Below are positions 43,500 through 52,356 of a stretch of 64,000 nucleotides of DNA, piece after piece. The DNA comes from MPNP01 sp965221445 (GTDB lineage: Bacteria; Pseudomonadota; Alphaproteobacteria; Rhodobacterales; Rhodobacteraceae), in assembly GCA_965221445.1 (NCBI GenBank), contig CBDCSF010000013.1, positions 1,798,001 to 1,862,000 of the forward strand, written 5' to 3'. The first letter of the stretch is position 1; every line of letters starts with the position of its first letter. The position numbers and the translations under genes are program-made. The notes under the pieces are model-generated. The model saw only the letters and a list, made by a program, of their open reading frames with translations, was not told the origin of the DNA and did no database searches.

Positions 43500-44419
43500 C
43501 TGGTTATATCGCATCCAAAGTTATAAGGGCACTCATATCCTTACTCATTGCGGTATCTCTGGTTTTTATATTTATTCGATTTTCTGGGGATCCGGCTGCC
43601 GCTCTGGCTCCTCCTGATGCAAGTCAGGAAGTTATTGAGGAATATCGTGAACTCATGGGGCTGGATAAGCCTCTCCTACAGCAATACACGGGATTTATTT
43701 CAGGGCTTTTCAAAGGCGAATATGGTTATTCCATACATACAGGTAAATCGTCATTGACTCTTTTTCTGGAACGGTTACCCATGACTTTAAGGCTTGGTAC
43801 AACGGCTCTTGTGATTGCCATTGTATTTGGTGTCATTCTGGGTACAATTTCCGCCTTGAACAGAGATTCTGCTCTTGATCGATTGGTTATGGCCTTCTCG
43901 GTTTTTGCCTTTGCAATGCCAAACTTCCTGTTTGGGTTGATAATCATTTTGGTTGGGGCACTTGGGTTTCAAATCTTTTTTGGAGGACAGGCAGCAACCG
44001 AGTCGCTCATTGGAGTAATCCCGCCTGCTCTAACGCTGGGACTTGCTTCAATGGGAGCTTATGCCCGGTTCACCAGATCATCATTGCTTGAAATAATCAA
44101 TTCTCCCTTTATGCGGGCAGCTGAAGCACGTGGAGTGCCAAGGCTTACCAGATTAATTGTTCATGCTGCACCCAATGCTGCGATTCCTCTGGTTACTATT
44201 CTCGGTTTGTCGATTGGTACTTTGATTGCCGGTTCGGTGGTTACTGAACAGGTTTTTGCATGGCCAGGCGTTGGTCAGTTGTTGGTTCGATCAGTCGCTA
44301 CAAGGGATATCGCAACCGTTCAGTTCATAGTTATGGCAATTGCAATGACAACCATACTGGCAAATTTGATGATAGACCTCTTGTATCTTGTAATTGATCC
44401 GCGAATTCGACCGAGTTGA
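43496..44419 (+). CDS. Dipeptide-type ABC transporter permease (DppB-like)
   Basis: A 307-residue integral membrane permease with DppB/OppB features: short N-terminal segment with one span, a periplasmic region with QYTGFISGLFKGEYGYSIHTG, then a core of about five spans; the EAA-type loop is MRAAEARGVPRLTRLIVHAAPNA. It overlaps the ATPase gene by four bases and is followed after one base by the second permease. Confidence 0.92.
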   Translation: MTGYIASKVIRALISLLIAVSLVFIFIRFSGDPAAALAPPDASQEVIEEYRELMGLDKPLLQQYTGFISGLFKGEYGYSIHTGKSSLTLFLERLPMTLRLGTTALVIAIVFGVILGTISALNRDSALDRLVMAFSVFAFAMPNFLFGLIIILVGALGFQIFFGGQAATESLIGVIPPALTLGLASMGAYARFTRSSLLEIINSPFMRAAEARGVPRLTRLIVHAAPNAAIPLVTILGLSIGTLIAGSVVTEQVFAWPGVGQLLVRSVATRDIATVQFIVMAIAMTTILANLMIDLLYLVIDPRIRPS

Positions 44420-44420
44420 T

Positions 44421-45281
44421 ATGTCAGCAAATTCTCAGTCTCTACATGGAACCAAATTTCCTGTAACTGTCATATTGGCAGCAGGTTTCATAATTTTGTT
44501 TGTCTGTTTTGCCTTGTTTGGTGAACTGCTTTCACCTCATGAGTTTCGTAAAACTTCTTTGACTGACAGACTCCTGCCTCCTTTGGGCTTTGGTGGTACT
44601 TGGGAGTATCCTTTGGGTACAGATGCTCGTGGACGAGATCTCTTGGTTCGATTGGTTGTAGGTGCCCGCATCACCCTAATTGTTGCTTTTTTTGGTACCG
44701 TAATTGGGGCCATATTGGGGTCATTATTGGGAATTTTGGCCGCAGCAAGACGGGGATTTACCGAAAGTGTCGTTGTTGCTGCAATTGATGTTCAAGCCTC
44801 GCTTCCCATAATAATTGTAGCGCTTTTTGTACTTGCCTTGTTCGACAACAGTTTTATTCTGTTTTTGTTTTTAATTGGGCTTACGGGCTGGGAAGTTTAT
44901 GCGCGGCTGATGCGTGGTGCTACACTTGCCGCCAAAGAAAAGGATTATGTAACGGCCGTAAGGGCCCTGGGTGCTTCCAGTTTACGCATATATGGCCGCC
45001 ATATTCTGCCAAATATTTTCAATGTTGCCCTCGTTCAGTTTACCGTCAACCTTCCTTTGACTATTTTGTTGGAAACTGCTCTTAGTTTCCTGGGTCTAGG
45101 TGTACAACCGCCACTTACCAGCCTTGGACAAATCATGAGTGAAGGTCGCGACCGCTTATTGACATCGTGGTGGTTGACCCTCATCCCTGGGGCAATTATT
45201 TTTCTATTAGCGGTTTCCATTAGTATGACTGGAGATTATTTACGTGATCGCCTGGATCCTACTCTCCGTTCAGAAAACTGA
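44421..45281 (+). CDS. Dipeptide-type ABC transporter permease (DppC-like)
   Basis: The second permease, with the N-terminal span, the GTDARGRDLLVRLVVGARITL motif typical of DppC and the EAA-like loop KDYVTAVRALGASSLRIYGRHILPN. I begin at ATG 44421, one base after the preceding stop; an in-frame TTG at 44394 would overlap dppB. Last gene of the importer. Confidence 0.92.
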   Translation: MSANSQSLHGTKFPVTVILAAGFIILFVCFALFGELLSPHEFRKTSLTDRLLPPLGFGGTWEYPLGTDARGRDLLVRLVVGARITLIVAFFGTVIGAILGSLLGILAAARRGFTESVVVAAIDVQASLPIIIVALFVLALFDNSFILFLFLIGLTGWEVYARLMRGATLAAKEKDYVTAVRALGASSLRIYGRHILPNIFNVALVQFTVNLPLTILLETALSFLGLGVQPPLTSLGQIMSEGRDRLLTSWWLTLIPGAIIFLLAVSISMTGDYLRDRLDPTLRSEN

Positions 45282-46065
45282 AATTGTTGATACGAAAAGC
45301 TGTTCTACGGGTCAAGTCAAAAAATTAGAATGTGGATAAGTAGGTTGACTCTCCCTACCCCCAAGATACTCACAGAACATCCTCTGCAGGAAGGATCAAC
45401 AATAAAACCGGGCACATAATCTAACAATATAGTAACTTCAAAACAAAATTCTGATCTTGAAAACCTGATTAATCAGACCACGGATGAAAACCGTCATCAG
45501 AAAATAGACTAGGGTCCACCTCAGGGCTATCGCTTTTGAGAATTTTAATTGTTCTTTGCCCATTTGCTACGAATCTGTCAAAAAATTCAATTACTTGAGG
45601 CAGAACACATCGATGTTCATCAATAAAGGGGTATCGTGTAATAAATGATAGCCTTTTGGTATATTATTGACATAGACAGGCATACATACAATACACAACC
45701 AATACCCCAAAAGGGCCAAACCACCTAAATAGTACTCCACCAGGTTGCACTTGACCCATGTTTAGCATTTAGTGCATGATTTCCTTTATTCGTGTGGGTA
45801 CCGGAATCTGATTATCACTACAAAGTGACATTACTCTCCGTCTGGAGTATTGCCCTCCAACTTTTTTTGGGGAATGCAGAAAAAGTTGTTTTGCCCTGCT
45901 AGGCTAAAGCTGAGAGGGTTAAATTTATTTTTACTCGAAATTCCGGATTAAGCGCTTTTACCGCCGGAGCAAGGGACCTGCCCTTTTGGCCGAATGAGCG
46001 TGAGAAAATTTGTCTGTAGACCATTTCCGTGACACTGGAACCGGAAATACATTCCAACTAGGAAT
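45282..46065. other. Degenerate intergenic stretch of about 780 bases
   Basis: No intact gene. It contains one coding-like remnant on the minus strand (45469-45663), a perfect inverted repeat CAACTTTTT/AAAAAGTTG (45858-45866 and 45880-45888), and no transfer or insertion boundary I could define. It marks the left edge of an accessory patch extending to about 53 kb. Confidence 0.5.
45469..45663 (-). pseudogene. C-terminal gene fragment, possibly SGNH/GDSL hydrolase
   Basis: On the minus strand an open frame of about 64 codons runs from just after a TAA to a TAA at 45469 without a plausible start. Its protein ends PSLFSDDGFHPWSD. The DGFHP pattern resembles the catalytic Asp-x-x-His end of SGNH/GDSL esterases, where such a motif is followed by a short tail. 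If so, this is the tail of a lost hydrolase gene. The composition looks coding, but the identification rests on one motif. Confidence 0.3.
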
Positions 46066-46401
46066 TCAGGCCAGGGCATGTAATACCGTATCCGGTTTCT
46101 TGATCAGTACCCGCAAAAGCGAGCAGGCAGGACCGCTCGGGAACCGTTTTCCCTGTTCCCAATTACGGACGGTAACTGGTGAAATCCTGAGGCACCTGGC
46201 AAATTCTCTCTGGCTGAGATGCAACCGTTTCCTGAGTTGACGGATATCATCGGCCATCTCTTGCAGGGCCTCGGCCTCATCCTCCCTTTTATGGCGTGCA
46301 ATATCCTCTTCGGTTGTTGCATCCACCTTGGCATAGTCTATCGTGCCCAAGGGAAAGGTGGAAAGATCAGTGGGATCAGCCTTGAATCTGGTTTTCCTCA
46401 T
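46066..46401 (-). CDS. XRE-family antitoxin partner of BrnT-like toxin
   Basis: A 111-residue protein: an N-terminal acidic/charged part resembling BrnA-type tails and a C-terminal helix-turn-helix LRKRLHLSQREFARCLRISPVTVRNWEQGKRFPSGPA, typical of HigA/NadS-like antitoxins. It overlaps the toxin gene by 26 bases and is co-directional, with the toxin first, as in brnTA. It is likely the antitoxin and autoregulator. Confidence 0.85.
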   Translation of the reverse strand: MRKTRFKADPTDLSTFPLGTIDYAKVDATTEEDIARHKREDEAEALQEMADDIRQLRKRLHLSQREFARCLRISPVTVRNWEQGKRFPSGPACSLLRVLIKKPDTVLHALA

Positions 46402-46633
46402 AATATCGTACCTCTCTTCTGTTCGCTTTCCATACCGTAATGATATGGCAGGTATTACCCTTCATCGTGTAGACAACACAGTAAACGCGAAACCGTTTTT
46501 CCTTGTAATCAAATCGCTTGTCTGCCCCAATCACCTTATTTGGATCGGAAAAGACTCGACTTGCATAGTTGAAACCAAAACCACGATCGTTCAGAACCTT
46601 ATGGTACTTCTTGTCATTCCAATCGAATTCCAT
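46376..46633 (-). CDS. brnT: BrnT-family ribonuclease toxin
   Basis: An 85-residue RelE-fold toxin of the BrnT family. Matching features are MEFDWNDKKYHKVLNDRGFGF, FSDPNKVIG, then VVYTMKGNTCHIITVWKANRRE (the conserved strand and the arginine/Lys-rich end). It precedes the XRE antitoxin gene with an overlap. The ATG at 46633 is the only sensible start. Confidence 0.83.
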   Translation of the reverse strand: MEFDWNDKKYHKVLNDRGFGFNYASRVFSDPNKVIGADKRFDYKEKRFRVYCVVYTMKGNTCHIITVWKANRREVRYYEENQIQG

Positions 46634-46825
46634 GAGCCATTAATATGGTTCCTTGGCCTACCATGTCAATTATTTTATGATTCATGAATGGCGTTGGCAC
46701 CCCGTACCCAATGCTGTGAAAACAACAAAACAGGGAGTTTAGAATCTGCTTCACCACGCTATGTCGAACCAGGTTAATCGCTTTTACAATATTTATTTCA
46801 TACGTCGGTGATTTACTCCCATACT

Positions 46826-47216
46826 GTCTCAAAAATTACAACACAAAATTGAGGCAAAAAGATGCAGAATTATTCCCATGTTTTCGAGGGGATTACCGAT
46901 CGCCGACGTCGTAATGCAACCCGCCACAATCTTCATGAGATGCTGATGATTGCCCTATGGACAATAATTACGGGTGGCGAAACTTGTACCGACATGGCCC
47001 AGTATGGCCAAGAAAAGGAAGGTTTTCTTCGTGGGTTTATGACCCTTAAACGCGGTATCCCTAGACATGATACCTTTTCTGATCATTTCAATTGCCTACC
47101 CCCCCCATGTACTTTGCCAAACTTGTTATTTCTCACAATAAACCGTCACGAAAACCCGGTTTTTTATCAAATTAATTCAACACCGATTTGCTGATTAATT
47201 GAATTAATTTGAGACT
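46826..47216 (+). mobile_element. Internally deleted ISAs1-like element with inverted ends
   Basis: GTCTCAAAAATTA at 46826-46838 is mirrored by TTAATTTGAGAC at 47205-47216, giving plausible terminal inverted repeats around about 390 bases. Inside, just 36 bases from the left end, begins an N-terminal transposase fragment. The DDE catalytic portion is gone. No clear target duplication was seen. It looks like a dead, internally deleted copy. Confidence 0.5.
46862..47194 (+). pseudogene. ISAs1-family (H-repeat-associated) transposase, N-terminal fragment
   Basis: The first about 80 residues (SHVFEGITDRRRRNATRHNLHEMLMIALWTII and GIPRHDTFSDHF) match the N-terminal domain of ISAs1-type DDE transposases. 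After HDTFSDHF the frame passes through a run of eight C and changes to unrelated sequence, ending after 110 residues, where a full protein would be about 370-380 residues. The catalytic D/D/E region is absent, so this is a non-functional remnant. Confidence 0.85.
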
Positions 47217-47385
47217 CATCCTCTTTCCTTTCCTAGCAGTCCCTTTTTTTGAAGTAGCCAAGTCCCCGGGGTAAAGAATTGTGGTAACAAGTGATTGGAT
47301 AAAATTCTCCTAGATTACCCTATTGGATTGGTGTAAAGCCAGGATGCCAACTCCCTGTGCTCTTACATTTCCTCAATTCAAGGGA

Positions 47386-48165
47386 TTATGCAGTAGCTGC
47401 ATATTCAGGAGGAGGTGATTTGGCGCCAGTCATGAATGCCACTGCATCTGACATGGAAAAATCATTGGGCTTGATTACGCACAATCGTCGGCCAAGACGG
47501 TGGATATGAATACGGTCTGAAACCTCAAATACATGCGGCATGTTATGCGAAATCAGTATTATCGGAATTCCCCGAGACTTGACATCCAGTATTAGGTCAA
47601 GGACCCGCCTGCTTTCCTTGACACCTAGGGCAGCAGTAGGTTCGTCCATGATAATTACCTTTGAACCAAAAGCCACAGCCCTTGCCACAGCAACACCTTG
47701 TCTCTGTCCACCGGAAAGGGTTTCTACGGCCTGATTAATGTTCTGGATGGTCATAATTCCCAGGTCGGTGAGCTTTTCATAGGCTATTTTCTGCATCTTG
47801 GAATGATCGAGCTTGCGAAACAATTGCCCCATGATTCCCTTTTTCCGCAGTTCACGTCCCATAAACATGTTGTCGGCTATGGCTAGGGCAGGAGACATGG
47901 CCAATGTCTGATAAACAGTTTCAATCCCAGCTTTCCGGGCATCAATCGGGGAGGTAAAGTTGACGGTTTCTCCTTCAAGAGTGACAGTGCCCTCATCAGG
48001 GATTTCAGCTCCTGACAAGGATTTGATCAAGGTTGACTTGCCGGCACCGTTGTCTCCAATGACACCAAGAATTTCACCCGGCAAAAGGTCAAAATCACAA
48101 TTGTCCAGAGCAGTTACCCTACCAAACCTTTTGACCAAGCCACGTGCCGAAAGAATCGGATCCAT
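47386..48165 (-). CDS. frcA: Sugar ABC transporter ATP-binding protein (FrcA-like)
   Basis: A 259-residue single-domain ATPase (unlike double-domain RbsA/XylG): Walker A GDNGAGKSTL, signature LSGGQRQGVAVARA, Walker B VIIMDEPTAALG, and ISHNMPHVFEVSDR. Length and features match FrcA of rhizobial fructose importers. It overlaps the frcC stop by one base. Confidence 0.88.
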   Translation of the reverse strand: MDPILSARGLVKRFGRVTALDNCDFDLLPGEILGVIGDNGAGKSTLIKSLSGAEIPDEGTVTLEGETVNFTSPIDARKAGIETVYQTLAMSPALAIADNMFMGRELRKKGIMGQLFRKLDHSKMQKIAYEKLTDLGIMTIQNINQAVETLSGGQRQGVAVARAVAFGSKVIIMDEPTAALGVKESRRVLDLILDVKSRGIPIILISHNMPHVFEVSDRIHIHRLGRRLCVIKPNDFSMSDAVAFMTGAKSPPPEYAATA

Positions 48166-49202
48166 CAGGAGGCTACCTTACGTATCCACTGGTCAAGTGC
48201 TACAGCAAAGATTATCAACATTCCAATCATCAAATATGTCCATTGTGCATCTGCACCCAAAAGCCTTAAACCCAGAGAAAAAACACCTACAATCAATGCA
48301 CCAAAAAACATACCGAGGATCGACCCACGTCCACCAAAGAGAGATATGCCGCCAATAACCACGGCAGTAATACTTTCGATGTTGGCTAACTGGCCCGATG
48401 TCGGTGATACAGAACCAATCCTTCCAATTAAAGCCCATCCAGCAAAGGCACAAATCAATCCCGCAATGGTATAGACTGAAATTAGGGTGAAATTCACATT
48501 GACCCCTGATAGACCGGCGGCTTCCCGATCATCTCCGACAGCATAAACATGCCTGCCCCATGCAGTATGACGCAGGACATAAGCCAACAAAAGAACAAGA
48601 AAAACCAGAAAGAGGACACCAACCGTAAAGACAGCACCTCCGATATTGAACTTGACACCGAAGAGTTGAAGCAACGGAGCCTCCGCTGCAATATCCTGAC
48701 TTCGAATCGTTTCATTGGCGGAATATAGAAAATTCGATGCCAGGGCTATTTGCCACATGCCTAAAGTTACAATAAAGGGAGGCAGCTTCATTTTGGCTAC
48801 CAACCAGCCATTAATGTAACCAATTAATGATCCACATAGAAGACCGCAGGCTACCGCAACAGCAGGCGGAAGACCGTACCTGAAGGTAAATTGACCCATG
48901 ATTACGGAACTGAACACCATAATCGCTCCCACACTCAAATCTATTCCTGCAGTGAGGATAACAAGGGTCTGGGCAGCTCCGACGATTCCTACAATCTGAA
49001 CCTGTTGAAGAATTAAGGTAAGTGCAAAGGGGGAAAAGAATTTGGAACCCAATAAAAGGCCAAAAACCAGAATGGAGACCGAAAGGACAATGAGTGGCAC
49101 CAAAGCTGGTGTCTGGTGAAGCAAATGGTGAAATTTTTTGAGAAGGTCACTATGACCTGATTCAATTTCGGTGTGTGTTTCACCAGTTTCTTTTTCTGCC
49201 AT
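48165..49202 (-). CDS. frcC: Sugar ABC transporter permease (FrcC-like)
   Basis: A 345-residue permease of the ribose/fructose type with about ten hydrophobic spans. Diagnostic segments are LTAGIDLSVGAIMV, GLLCGSLIGYINGWLVAK, PPFIVTLGMW, AVGDDREAAGLSGVNV and FGGRGSILGMFFGALIVGV. It matches FrcC closely. A hairpin with T-run separates it from frcB. Confidence 0.88.
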   Translation of the reverse strand: MAEKETGETHTEIESGHSDLLKKFHHLLHQTPALVPLIVLSVSILVFGLLLGSKFFSPFALTLILQQVQIVGIVGAAQTLVILTAGIDLSVGAIMVFSSVIMGQFTFRYGLPPAVAVACGLLCGSLIGYINGWLVAKMKLPPFIVTLGMWQIALASNFLYSANETIRSQDIAAEAPLLQLFGVKFNIGGAVFTVGVLFLVFLVLLLAYVLRHTAWGRHVYAVGDDREAAGLSGVNVNFTLISVYTIAGLICAFAGWALIGRIGSVSPTSGQLANIESITAVVIGGISLFGGRGSILGMFFGALIVGVFSLGLRLLGADAQWTYLMIGMLIIFAVALDQWIRKVAS

Positions 49203-49251
49203 TTTCGCTTCGTCTGCTCTGTTGGTTGACGGGTCACTGAGTTTTATTCAG

Positions 49252-49288
49252 AAAAAAATCTGAGGACAGTAAATACTGCCCTCAGATT
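49252..49288 (-). terminator. Strong hairpin with T-run between frcB and frcC (attenuator)
   Basis: On the minus strand, AATCTGAGGGCAGTA (49288-49274) pairs with TACTGTCCTCAGATT (49271-49257) except for one internal G-T pair, followed by a T run (49258-49252). It lies in the frcB-frcC gap. In binding-protein operons such elements reduce downstream expression and stabilise the upstream mRNA, giving more FrcB than FrcC/FrcA. Confidence 0.8.
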
Positions 49289-49317
49289 ACGCATTTTATA
49301 TTAATACTTTACTGGGA

Positions 49318-50337
49318 TCAACCCCAACAAAGAGCTGTTCCTTCATCTGTATCAATACTATCCACACCATCAACGGGCTGATCAGTTACCAGAGAGACGC
49401 CTGTATCATAGAAATTTTTTCCCGGTGTGTTTTCAGGCTTGGATCCGTCAGCAGCCCAAGCAGCAATTGCCTCAATACCAAGGGAAGCCATCAATAATGG
49501 ATATTGCTGAGAGGTGGCTCCAATTACGCCATCCTTAATGTTCTGGACCCCTGGACATCCCCCGTCAACCGATACGATCAGCACATCATTTTCACGACCA
49601 ATGGCCTTCAAGGCTTCATATGCACCAGCTGCTGCAGGTTCGTTAATCGTGTAAACCACATTTATCATGGGATCAATCGCCAACAGGTTTTCCATTGCCC
49701 TTCGACCACCTTCTTCGTTACCAGCGGTAACATCATGACCTACAATACGTGGATCTGATTCATCACCCCATTTATTGGGGTCAGCCAAATCAATTCCAAA
49801 CCCTTGCATAAAGCCCTGGTCGCGGAGAACGCCAACCGTTGGCTGACTTACAGCAAGATCAAGCATACCGATCTTGGCATTGGCGGCGTCTGCACCCAAG
49901 GCTGCGGCAGCCCATTGACCAATAAGTTCACCCGCCAGGAAATTATCCGTAGCGAATGTGGCATCTGCTGCGTCAATTGGGTCAAGGGGTGTATCCAAGG
50001 CAATTACGAGAAGTCCAGCTTCCCTGGCTTGGGTTACAGATGATACAATTGATGCAGTGTCCGAAGCGGTAATTAGAATTCCCTTTGCTCCATCAGCAAT
50101 ACAGGTCTCAATCGCTGCTACCTGGGCCTCATGATCTCCATCAATCTTCCCGGCATAACTTCTGAGAGTGATTCCCAATTCTTCAGCCTTGGCAGTGGCT
50201 CCTTCTCTCATTTTCACGAAGAAGGGGTTCGTCTCAGTCTTGGTAATCAGACACGCAGAAACGTCCATGGCAGAAACCGAGCCTGCCCCCCCTATTAAAG
50301 CGAAAGAAATAGCCGTTGCAGTAAGCAGTTTTTTCAT
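49318..50337 (-). CDS. frcB: Sugar ABC transporter substrate-binding protein (FrcB-like)
   Basis: A 339-residue periplasmic sugar-binding protein with signal peptide (MKKLLTATAISFALIGGAGSVSA). Segments DVSACLITKTETNPFFVKM, SYAGKIDGDHEAQ, ALDTPLDPIDAADATFATDN, YTINEPAAAGAYEA and IVSVDGGCPG are very close to FrcB of rhizobia. I begin at ATG 50337 with GGAGGAAAA just upstream. The sugar is most likely fructose, with ribose or mannose as possibilities. First gene of frcBCA, divergent from a ROK regulator. Confidence 0.88.
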   Translation of the reverse strand: MKKLLTATAISFALIGGAGSVSAMDVSACLITKTETNPFFVKMREGATAKAEELGITLRSYAGKIDGDHEAQVAAIETCIADGAKGILITASDTASIVSSVTQAREAGLLVIALDTPLDPIDAADATFATDNFLAGELIGQWAAAALGADAANAKIGMLDLAVSQPTVGVLRDQGFMQGFGIDLADPNKWGDESDPRIVGHDVTAGNEEGGRRAMENLLAIDPMINVVYTINEPAAAGAYEALKAIGRENDVLIVSVDGGCPGVQNIKDGVIGATSQQYPLLMASLGIEAIAAWAADGSKPENTPGKNFYDTGVSLVTDQPVDGVDSIDTDEGTALCWG

Positions 50338-50509
50338 TTTTCCTCCATTCAAGTACTATATTGAATACTGAGTGTTCTCAGTAAACTTTTCATTAAAGAT
50401 GGCAAATTTTTATTGTTAAAAAATTATTTGTCAATAATAAATCAACTTTATTTACTAATTTTTATATCAAAAAATTACCAAATTTTATTAGAAACTACCT
50501 TTAGGAAAT
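50338..50509. promoter_or_regulatory. Divergent regulatory region frcB / ROK regulator
   Basis: 172 very AT-rich bases between divergent genes. An inverted repeat TTATTG (50410-50415) / CAATAA (50432-50437) with a 16-base spacer is a candidate ROK-type operator; several other AT-runs are present. Promoters for both genes must lie here, but I cannot fix them exactly. Confidence 0.4.
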
Positions 50510-51670
50510 ATGACTGCCCTCTACCAAGGAATGGATTCATCAAGTATCCGGGACCATAATGAACGATTAATCCTTTCCCTTATTTGGAAGGCCGGACAGA
50601 TACCCAGTTCCAAAATCGCTCGGAAAACCTCATTCTCAGCTCAAACAGCCTCGGTAATAACCAGAAAGCTGGAGGTTGACGGGCTTATTAGGAAAGGTAA
50701 ACCAGTAAGAGGAAATATTGGGAAGCCCTACCTTCCAATCAGTCTCAATCCCGATGGTGCATTTGCCTTTGGTCTCCGAGTCGGAAGGCGAAATGCGGAA
50801 ATGGTACTTGTGGATTTTTTGGGCAACATCCGTGTAGAAAGAGGTCTTGCCTACAAATACCCCACCCCCGAAAACATCTTTGTATTTGTTCGTGAGAGCC
50901 TGACAGAAATTCAAAATAATTTGCCTTCTGCTTCCAGGGGCCGAATAGTGGGTATTGGCATTGCAGTTCCTTTCGAACTTTGGAAATGGCTTGATGATGT
51001 GGGAGCCCCCAGAAAAGAAATGAGTGCTTGGAGAGATTTTGATTTTGCCAAGGAATTTTCCGACTTCACATCCCTCCCTGTGATTACTGCCAATGATGGC
51101 ACAATGGCTTGTAATGGTGAACTTGTCTTTGGTATGGGGCAAAAATTAAATTCATTTGGATACTTTTTTGTAGGCACCTTCATCGGGGGTGGTTTGGTAC
51201 TGAACGGAAAACTTGTATTAGGTCAGAACAACAATGCCGGTGCCTTTGGTACAATTCCGATTGCACACCCTGGAAGTTCTGCGTCGCAATTAATTCACAA
51301 ATCCTCAATTTTTGTTCTAGAAAACATGCTACAGGAATCAGTTGGCCATCCGATTGCCTTGAAAAACAGGGAACAAGAGTGGTTACAGCATGATGGAATT
51401 GTTACCGAATGGATCAATAATACTTCCCAGGGAATTGCAGTTGCCTCGGTTGCTGTTTCTGCTGTAGTTGATGTACCATCCATCATCATTGATGGTAATT
51501 TTCCACCTTACATACGAAAATCACTGGTGTCTTCCGTGAATGAATGGATTAAGAAGGTTGACACAAGAGGAATTGTTTCACCAATAGCGGAAGAAGGAAC
51601 ACTTGGTTTGAGGGCTGGTGCACTTGGGGCTGCATTTCAGCCAATTGTTTCGGAGTTTTTCATAAACTGA
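50510..51670 (+). CDS. ROK-family sugar-responsive transcription regulator
   Basis: A 386-residue ROK protein: N-terminal winged helix (NERLILSLIWKAGQIPSSKIARKTSFSAQTASVITRKLEVDGLI, about 13-56) and a C-terminal sugar-kinase-like domain (IGIAVPFELW, VITANDGTMACNGELVFG, FVGTFIGGGLVLNGKLVLG). The usual zinc-binding CxCGxxGC motif of many ROK proteins is not seen. As it is divergent from frcBCA it is likely its regulator, with the same sugar as effector. Confidence 0.88.
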   Translation: MTALYQGMDSSSIRDHNERLILSLIWKAGQIPSSKIARKTSFSAQTASVITRKLEVDGLIRKGKPVRGNIGKPYLPISLNPDGAFAFGLRVGRRNAEMVLVDFLGNIRVERGLAYKYPTPENIFVFVRESLTEIQNNLPSASRGRIVGIGIAVPFELWKWLDDVGAPRKEMSAWRDFDFAKEFSDFTSLPVITANDGTMACNGELVFGMGQKLNSFGYFFVGTFIGGGLVLNGKLVLGQNNNAGAFGTIPIAHPGSSASQLIHKSSIFVLENMLQESVGHPIALKNREQEWLQHDGIVTEWINNTSQGIAVASVAVSAVVDVPSIIIDGNFPPYIRKSLVSSVNEWIKKVDTRGIVSPIAEEGTLGLRAGALGAAFQPIVSEFFIN

Positions 51671-51727
51671 GCTAAACTGCGATTTAAATTTAATCTGTTC
51701 GTTATTGAAACTGGCCCATAATCTTTA

Positions 51728-52009
51728 TAACAAATTGCTTGATTTCCATGGTCTTATCAGCCTATGAGTTCTGAACCAGAAAATTTACGTGTTTCTATTA
51801 TCCACAAGCAATAATTGTCATTGGAAAGGCAACTCAGACTTGTCTATTGTGTTAGGAATATCGCCCGGCAATTACCTTTGTGTACCTTGAATACACCCTT
51901 TGGCAATAAATTGTCAGTGAACATGACCTGAACTAGAAACTGAGGACAGTTTAGTTATAGCCAAGGATGTCGGTATGAATCTAAACTGCCTTCTTGGAAA
52001 CCTTGGCCT
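51728..52009 (+). pseudogene. Decayed duplicate of the alkB 5' part
   Basis: About 280 bases align nearly end to end with the start of the intact alkB at 52937-53219, including about 35 bases before the ATG. The frame is broken by in-frame stops: TAA at 51812-51814 (Tyr codon in the intact gene) and two TGA codons further on. One codon is missing compared with alkB, but the frame is otherwise kept, so decay is by point mutation. Similarity stops abruptly after the CCTTGGCC at about 52009. The rest of the gene is missing. Confidence 0.85.
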
Positions 52010-52116
52010 TCGTGTACAGCAACGACTTATCAGTTTTCGACTAACGTTTTTTCCAGAATTATTTCTGCCATTATGAAAGTCTTGATATATATTATAGATA
52101 CAGGAAAGATATTATC

Positions 52117-52356
52117 ATGAACACAAGCTTGAAAGTTGGGAAATGGGGAAGTAGTTTGGCTGTACGCATTCCCAAGATAATAGCTGACCAATGCGGTCTT
52201 CAGGAGGGAACAGCAATTAAAATGGGTGTTCGATCTAACCGGATTGTGATTTCTGAACGAAAATATGATCTTGACAACCTAGTGAATCGGATTAGTGATG
52301 AAAATTGTCATCAGGAAGTGGATTGGGGGGGTCCGCGAGGTAAGGAATTGTGGTAA
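52117..52356 (+). CDS. mazE: MazE-type antitoxin (AbrB/SpoVT fold)
   Basis: A 79-residue swapped-hairpin AbrB antitoxin: SLKVGKWGSSLAVRIPKIIADQCGLQEGTAIKM is the characteristic DNA-binding region, followed by a toxin-binding acidic tail (DENCHQEVDWGGPRGKELW). The gene is intact. Its toxin partner immediately downstream is broken, so the antitoxin may now act only as a regulator or be a relic. Confidence 0.88.
   Translation: MNTSLKVGKWGSSLAVRIPKIIADQCGLQEGTAIKMGVRSNRIVISERKYDLDNLVNRISDENCHQEVDWGGPRGKELW

Noticed and set aside
50636..51142. 168-codon frame opposite the ROK regulator
   Set aside because: Antisense shadow, no start context.
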